NCBI GenBank assembly: GCA_019454865.1
Contig: JACFNJ010000036.1
Location: forward strand, 1 to 8,892
Length of the DNA stretch: 8,892 bases
Source: Bacteroidia bacterium
GTDB taxonomy: Bacteria > Bacteroidota > Bacteroidia > UKL13-3
Direction: 5' to 3'
The position numbers and the translations under genes were made by a program. Positions 5,919 through 8,892 of the stretch are shown in pieces. The notes under the pieces were generated by a model. The model worked only from the letters and a program-made list of their open reading frames with translations, did not search any database and was not told where the DNA came from. Position 1 is the first letter of the stretch. Each line of letters opens with the position of its first letter.

Positions 5919-6746
5919 CTACTTATTTCCTTTTTCAACACTTGCTGCTACTAATATACTAATTTCATACAAACTATATAATGGAATAAACATTAGTACC
6001 ATGCTTGCAACATCTGGCGAAGGGGTTAATATGGCAGCCATTACAAGTATTATTACAATTGCATATCGTCTGTTTTTTCGCATCCATTTATTACCAAGTA
6101 TTCCAATTTTTGCAAGAAAATAAACCAGTATTGGCATTTCAAAAACTAAACCTGTAGCAAATGTCATGGTTGAAATAAATGAAACATACGAGTCAAGATT
6201 TATCTCGTTGCTTACCATTTCACTCACTTTGTATGAGCCCAAAAAATTTATTGATAGTGGTGATAATAGGTAGTATCCAAATAATATACCTATAAAAAAC
6301 AGCATTGAGCTGTAAAATACCAATCCTCGTGCATAACGGATTTCTTTATAGCTAAGTGCCGGTTTTAAAAATCGCCATAACTCCCATAAAATATATGGAA
6401 ATGCTAACACAATACCTGCAATAAAGGATATAAAAATATGCTGACTAAATTGACCACTAATTGTAATGTTGGATAAAACAAATCCCATTTCTTTGATACA
6501 AAACTCATCACTTCCGGCAAATTGGTGGGATAATTTACAAAGCACCTCATAGGTCCAAAAATCGGTATGAATAGGACCAAAAATTATTACATCAAACAAT
6601 ATGTATTTATTTAAAAATGCAATTACTGCAAATACTATAACTGCAATTACTGACCTTATGATATGACCGCGTAATGCGTCTATGTGGTCAAAAAAACTCA
6701 TCTCTGCTGAGTTAGGAAATTCATCGTCAAGCTGATCAAGCGCCAT
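5919..6746 (-). CDS. tatC: Sec-independent protein translocase subunit TatC
   Basis: TatC is the inner-membrane receptor for twin-arginine signal peptides and forms the Tat translocon with TatA/B-type proteins, none of which is encoded in this window. The 275-residue product has an N-terminal cytosolic tail with FFDHIDALRGHIIRS at 18-32 and six predicted membrane segments near 29-49, 103-126, 143-165, 188-212, 226-242 and 246-267. The second cytosolic loop FLKPALSYKEIRYARG at 126-141 keeps the conserved Glu (E135), and LTPSPD at 240-245 is typical. The usual HLxELR motif reads HIDALR, so the second acidic position is Ala24. The first periplasmic loop (about 50-102) is enlarged and contains C70 and C83, which could form a disulfide. 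Both traits seem familiar from Bacteroidota, but I cannot confirm how general they are. It lies 70 bp downstream of lutB and 43 bp upstream of rpiB. Confidence 0.94.
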   Translation of the reverse strand: MALDQLDDEFPNSAEMSFFDHIDALRGHIIRSVIAVIVFAVIAFLNKYILFDVIIFGPIHTDFWTYEVLCKLSHQFAGSDEFCIKEMGFVLSNITISGQFSQHIFISFIAGIVLAFPYILWELWRFLKPALSYKEIRYARGLVFYSSMLFFIGILFGYYLLSPLSINFLGSYKVSEMVSNEINLDSYVSFISTMTFATGLVFEMPILVYFLAKIGILGNKWMRKNRRYAIVIILVMAAILTPSPDVASMVLMFIPLYSLYEISILVAASVEKGNK

Positions 6747-6755
6747 AAACGGTTG

Positions 6756-6763
6756 CGAAAATA
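6756..6763 (-). promoter_or_regulatory. Possible -7 element of the tatC promoter
   Basis: The minus strand reads TATTTTCG followed by C, similar to the TATATTCGC element before the DUF2795 gene. It ends 9 bp before the tatC ATG, so the leader would be very short, possibly nearly leaderless. No clear -33 element is seen. It is supported by motif similarity only. Confidence 0.3.
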
Positions 6764-6778
6764 GTATTTTATAAATAC

Positions 6779-6806
6779 ATATTGCTTAATTATACTTATG
6801 CAATAT
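6779..6806. repeat. Inverted repeat between lutB and tatC
   Basis: ATATTGC (6779-6785) and GCAATAT (6800-6806) are perfect 7-bp inverted arms separated by 14 bp of A/T. The repeat starts 10 bp after the lutB stop and lies upstream of the possible tatC -7 element. There is no T-tract after it on the minus strand, so an intrinsic terminator is unlikely. An operator or chance A/T symmetry are both possible. Confidence 0.25.
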
Positions 6807-6816
6807 TTAATACCGC

Positions 6817-8190
6817 TTATTTCAATCCTTTTTCTTCACGCCAAAGCTGATTAAACGACTTATCAGCTAATTTTGGAAATTCTCTTCGATTACCCCAAGC
6901 GGATTTAAAAAATGATTTAAGCATAAACCCTTTTATTGAGGTTCCTTTATTCATGTTCTTTCTGCTAAGTACCAATTTTTTCCAACTAAACCATGCAATT
7001 TTCTCTGCATTTTTTTCCAAACCACTTTGTACGCTGTATTTTCTGTTTCTAATTAGGTGGTTGTGGATGTCAATGTTTACCGGGCATACTTCCGTACACT
7101 TACCACATGCTGAACTTGCATAACTCAAATGTTTATACTCATCCATACCAAATTGTAATGGAGCTACAACCGCGCCAATTGGTCCTTTGTTTGTGTTTCC
7201 GTAGGTATGTCCGCCTATATTTTGAAACACCGGACATACATTGGAGCATGCACCACATTTAATACATGACAATGCTTGCCGTTGATCTTGTTGAGCCAAT
7301 ACATTACTTCGTCCATTGTCAATTAAAATTATAATAAACTCATCCGGTCCATCTACATCGTCTTGTGTTTTTGGTCCTATTATGGAGTTGTAAGTTGCTA
7401 ATTTTTGTCCGGTAGCATACGTTGATAATAAACTAAAGAATAATTCAGCATCATTAATGGAGGGCAATATTTTATCAATTCCGGCTAATACAATATGAAC
7501 CTTTGCAAGCGCATTGCTTTTCCCGATATTTCCTTCATTCTCGGTAAAGCCCACCATTCCTTCGTTTGCAAATAAAAAATTAGCACCGGTAATACTAATT
7601 GAAGTTGAAGTATATTTTGAACGAATAGCTTCGCTAACATCTGAAAGTATTTCTTTGGCATCCGTGTCAATAGATGTTCCGGTATGTGCATTTAGTTGTT
7701 GTGTAATTTCAAGTTTTGATTTGTGAATAATTGAATTAACAACATGGTATGATTTTTCATTTGAAATGCCTGCAACAAATTCACCAAACTCTGTTTCAAT
7801 GGTTGTAATGCCTATTTTTTGAAGATGATTTTTTAAGTCAATTTCTTCAGCTAATTCGCTTTTACTTTTCAGTACGGTTTGCGTATCGTGTTTTACTAAA
7901 ATTGATTCGATCTCTTTAATAGCTGCTTCTGCTGTATCCGCCCACAACACTTTGCCACCTTTCTTAATAACATTGGATTCAAAATCTATTAAATATTTAT
8001 CTAAGTTTTCAGCTACCTTCCATTTTATATAAGCTGCACGATGCCGTGCTAATGAAAGGTTAGAAAAATTTGAAATACCTGTAGCTAAGCTTGCTTCATA
8101 CTTGTCGGCACGTTCCACCATTCTATCATGATGTTCCTGATTGAATGCTTTGCTTTCTGCTTGCAGTATAAATTCTTCTTGCTTACGCAT
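6817..8190 (-). CDS. lutB: LutB-type iron-sulfur protein of L-lactate oxidation
   Basis: LutB is the 4Fe-4S and LUD-domain subunit of the LutABC complex, which oxidises L-lactate to pyruvate in the cytosol or at the membrane. The 457-residue product has an N-terminal segment with RHRAAYIKWKVAENLDKYL at about 49-67, a LUD domain across roughly 70-300 with SITGANFLFANEGMVGFTENEG at 199-220 (glycine and glutamate pattern of the family), and a ferredoxin-like section. That section has CIKCGACSNVCP at 309-320 (C309, C312, C315, C319) and CGKCTEVCPVNID at 362-374 (C362, C365, C369), seven cysteines in the usual two-cluster spacing. A C-terminal tail of about 80 residues ends in a basic, aromatic stretch. 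No lutA or lutC is next to it; the neighbours are panC (28 bp upstream) and tatC. It could serve with lut genes elsewhere. The older name YkgF also applies to this family. Confidence 0.88.
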   Translation of the reverse strand: MRKQEEFILQAESKAFNQEHHDRMVERADKYEASLATGISNFSNLSLARHRAAYIKWKVAENLDKYLIDFESNVIKKGGKVLWADTAEAAIKEIESILVKHDTQTVLKSKSELAEEIDLKNHLQKIGITTIETEFGEFVAGISNEKSYHVVNSIIHKSKLEITQQLNAHTGTSIDTDAKEILSDVSEAIRSKYTSTSISITGANFLFANEGMVGFTENEGNIGKSNALAKVHIVLAGIDKILPSINDAELFFSLLSTYATGQKLATYNSIIGPKTQDDVDGPDEFIIILIDNGRSNVLAQQDQRQALSCIKCGACSNVCPVFQNIGGHTYGNTNKGPIGAVVAPLQFGMDEYKHLSYASSACGKCTEVCPVNIDIHNHLIRNRKYSVQSGLEKNAEKIAWFSWKKLVLSRKNMNKGTSIKGFMLKSFFKSAWGNRREFPKLADKSFNQLWREEKGLK

Positions 8191-8218
8191 GATTCATCAA
8201 ATAACGTAAAAATTTTTC

Positions 8219-8892
8219 TTATTCTGTTAATAGTACGTTATCTATTAAGCGAACATCTGCACACCAACATGCAATTATTAAAGCATATTTATTTTTTGTG
8301 TTTAATGTTGTTTCTTTTTCCATCGTTTCCATATTTATCAAATCAAAGTACTCCAGCCTAAAATTTGAATCCATTAGAAAACTTAATTTAGCATTTTCAA
8401 TTGTTTGATCAATCGGTCCTCCGCTTAATATTTCTTGCTTTGCATAAAACAAAGCTTTGGACAAATTTACGGCTAAATCTTTTTGTGTTGAAGTTAGCCG
8501 CATATTACGCGAGCTCATTGCTAATCCATTTGTTTCTCTTATGGTATCAACAATATTCATTTTTATTTTCGGAAATTCTGTTTCAATGAGTTTGTTTATT
8601 ACTAAGCATTGTTGCAAGTCTTTTTGACCAAAATACACAGCATCCGGATTCGTTATTGTAAATAATTTTTTCACAATCGCTACTACTCCGTTAAAATGCC
8701 CGGGTCTAAGTGCGCCTTCGTAGTTATTAGTAATTGAACCATAGTTAATTTCTGCCACATCCAAACTACTTGCATACATTTCATTCGTACTTGGCAAAAA
8801 CAACACGTTACACCCGGTATCAAGCAATAACTTTACATCTGCGTCAATTGTTTGAGGATAGGTTTCAAAGTCTTTTTTGTTATTAAATTGGG
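8219..8892 (-). CDS. panC: Pantothenate synthetase, N terminus outside the window
   Basis: PanC joins pantoate and beta-alanine with ATP to give pantothenate, the precursor of CoA. The minus-strand frame is open at the right edge; 223 complete residues are seen, beginning QFNNKKDFETYPQTIDADVK, which matches the conserved stretch after the FVNPTQF motif. Further signatures are RPGHF at 8707-8693, FGQKDLQQ at 8632-8609, and LAMSSRN ending near 8504, whose MSSRN is the KMSKS-like ATP loop. From the usual length of about 280 residues, some 60 N-terminal residues, including the HIGH-like motif, are missing. A TTG at 8827 could be mistaken for a start but lies inside the conserved region. RETNGLAMSS has Asn where READG- or REPDG-type sequences have Asp. 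lutB begins 28 bp after the stop, so the two are probably co-transcribed. Confidence 0.94.
   Translation of the reverse strand, partial: QFNNKKDFETYPQTIDADVKLLLDTGCNVLFLPSTNEMYASSLDVAEINYGSITNNYEGALRPGHFNGVVAIVKKLFTITNPDAVYFGQKDLQQCLVINKLIETEFPKIKMNIVDTIRETNGLAMSSRNMRLTSTQKDLAVNLSKALFYAKQEILSGGPIDQTIENAKLSFLMDSNFRLEYFDLINMETMEKETTLNTKNKYALIIACWCADVRLIDNVLLTE

Noticed and set aside
5884..6123. Hydrophobic 79-codon plus-strand frame near the tatC end
   Set aside because: It is antisense to the last membrane segments of tatC, and hydrophobic segments often mirror as hydrophobic on the other strand. There is no independent support.
7485..7691. Minus-strand 68-codon frame inside lutB, out of frame
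   Set aside because: The lutB frame across this part carries the conserved LUD-domain sequence without interruption, so there is no frameshift and no second gene.
8128..8361. Plus-strand frame spanning the panC-lutB junction
   Set aside because: It overlaps the ends of two well-supported genes on the other strand and looks like a chance frame.
1..8892. Search for a defence system, mobile element, CRISPR array, tRNA or other novel multi-gene system
   Set aside because: Every long frame matches a housekeeping family, the gaps are short, and no direct repeats, integrase, transposase, toxin-antitoxin pair or tRNA-like cloverleaf was seen by eye.

Overview
The window looks like ordinary chromosomal DNA from a low-GC member of the Bacteroidota, probably near the Chitinophagales/Sphingobacteriales. 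The evidence is a Bacteroidota-type PurM, a short MenE, a TatC with an enlarged cysteine-containing first periplasmic loop, a Bacteroidota-type DUF2795 protein, start codons without clear Shine-Dalgarno sequences, and TAnnTTTG-like -7 promoter elements upstream of several genes. The lineage is inferred from family resemblance, not from a search.

Layout, left to right. Positions 1-662 (minus) hold the N-terminal 220 residues of purM, truncated by the window edge. A 193-bp divergent spacer with a promoter-like element on each strand separates it from a rightward pair, trmB (tRNA m7G46 methyltransferase) and menE (o-succinylbenzoate-CoA ligase), 11 bp apart. Next come a single-gene unit encoding a very acidic 73-residue DUF2795 protein, closed by a strong intrinsic terminator, and a purine nucleoside phosphorylase gene. 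That gene converges, 13 bp from stop to stop, on a long leftward block. In transcription order the leftward block is panC (5' end outside the window), lutB, tatC, rpiB, meaB and a flavin reductase-like gene. Spacing is 12 bp within rpiB-meaB-reductase and 28 bp for panC-lutB. The gaps before tatC (70 bp) and rpiB (43 bp) carry possible internal promoters.

The genes are housekeeping and intermediary metabolism: purine synthesis and salvage (purM, phosphorylase), menaquinone (menE), pantothenate/CoA (panC), lactate oxidation (lutB), pentose phosphates (rpiB), B12-enzyme protection (meaB), Tat export (tatC) and tRNA modification (trmB). They do not form one pathway. No tRNA, rRNA, CRISPR array, insertion sequence, phage gene or defence system was seen, and no stretch over 300 bp lacks a gene.

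I found no convincing new multi-gene system. The points most worth checking are the DUF2795 unit, the Asp and Leu at purine-site positions of the phosphorylase, the TTG start of meaB lying in frame just behind the rpiB stop, and the recurrent -7 element.
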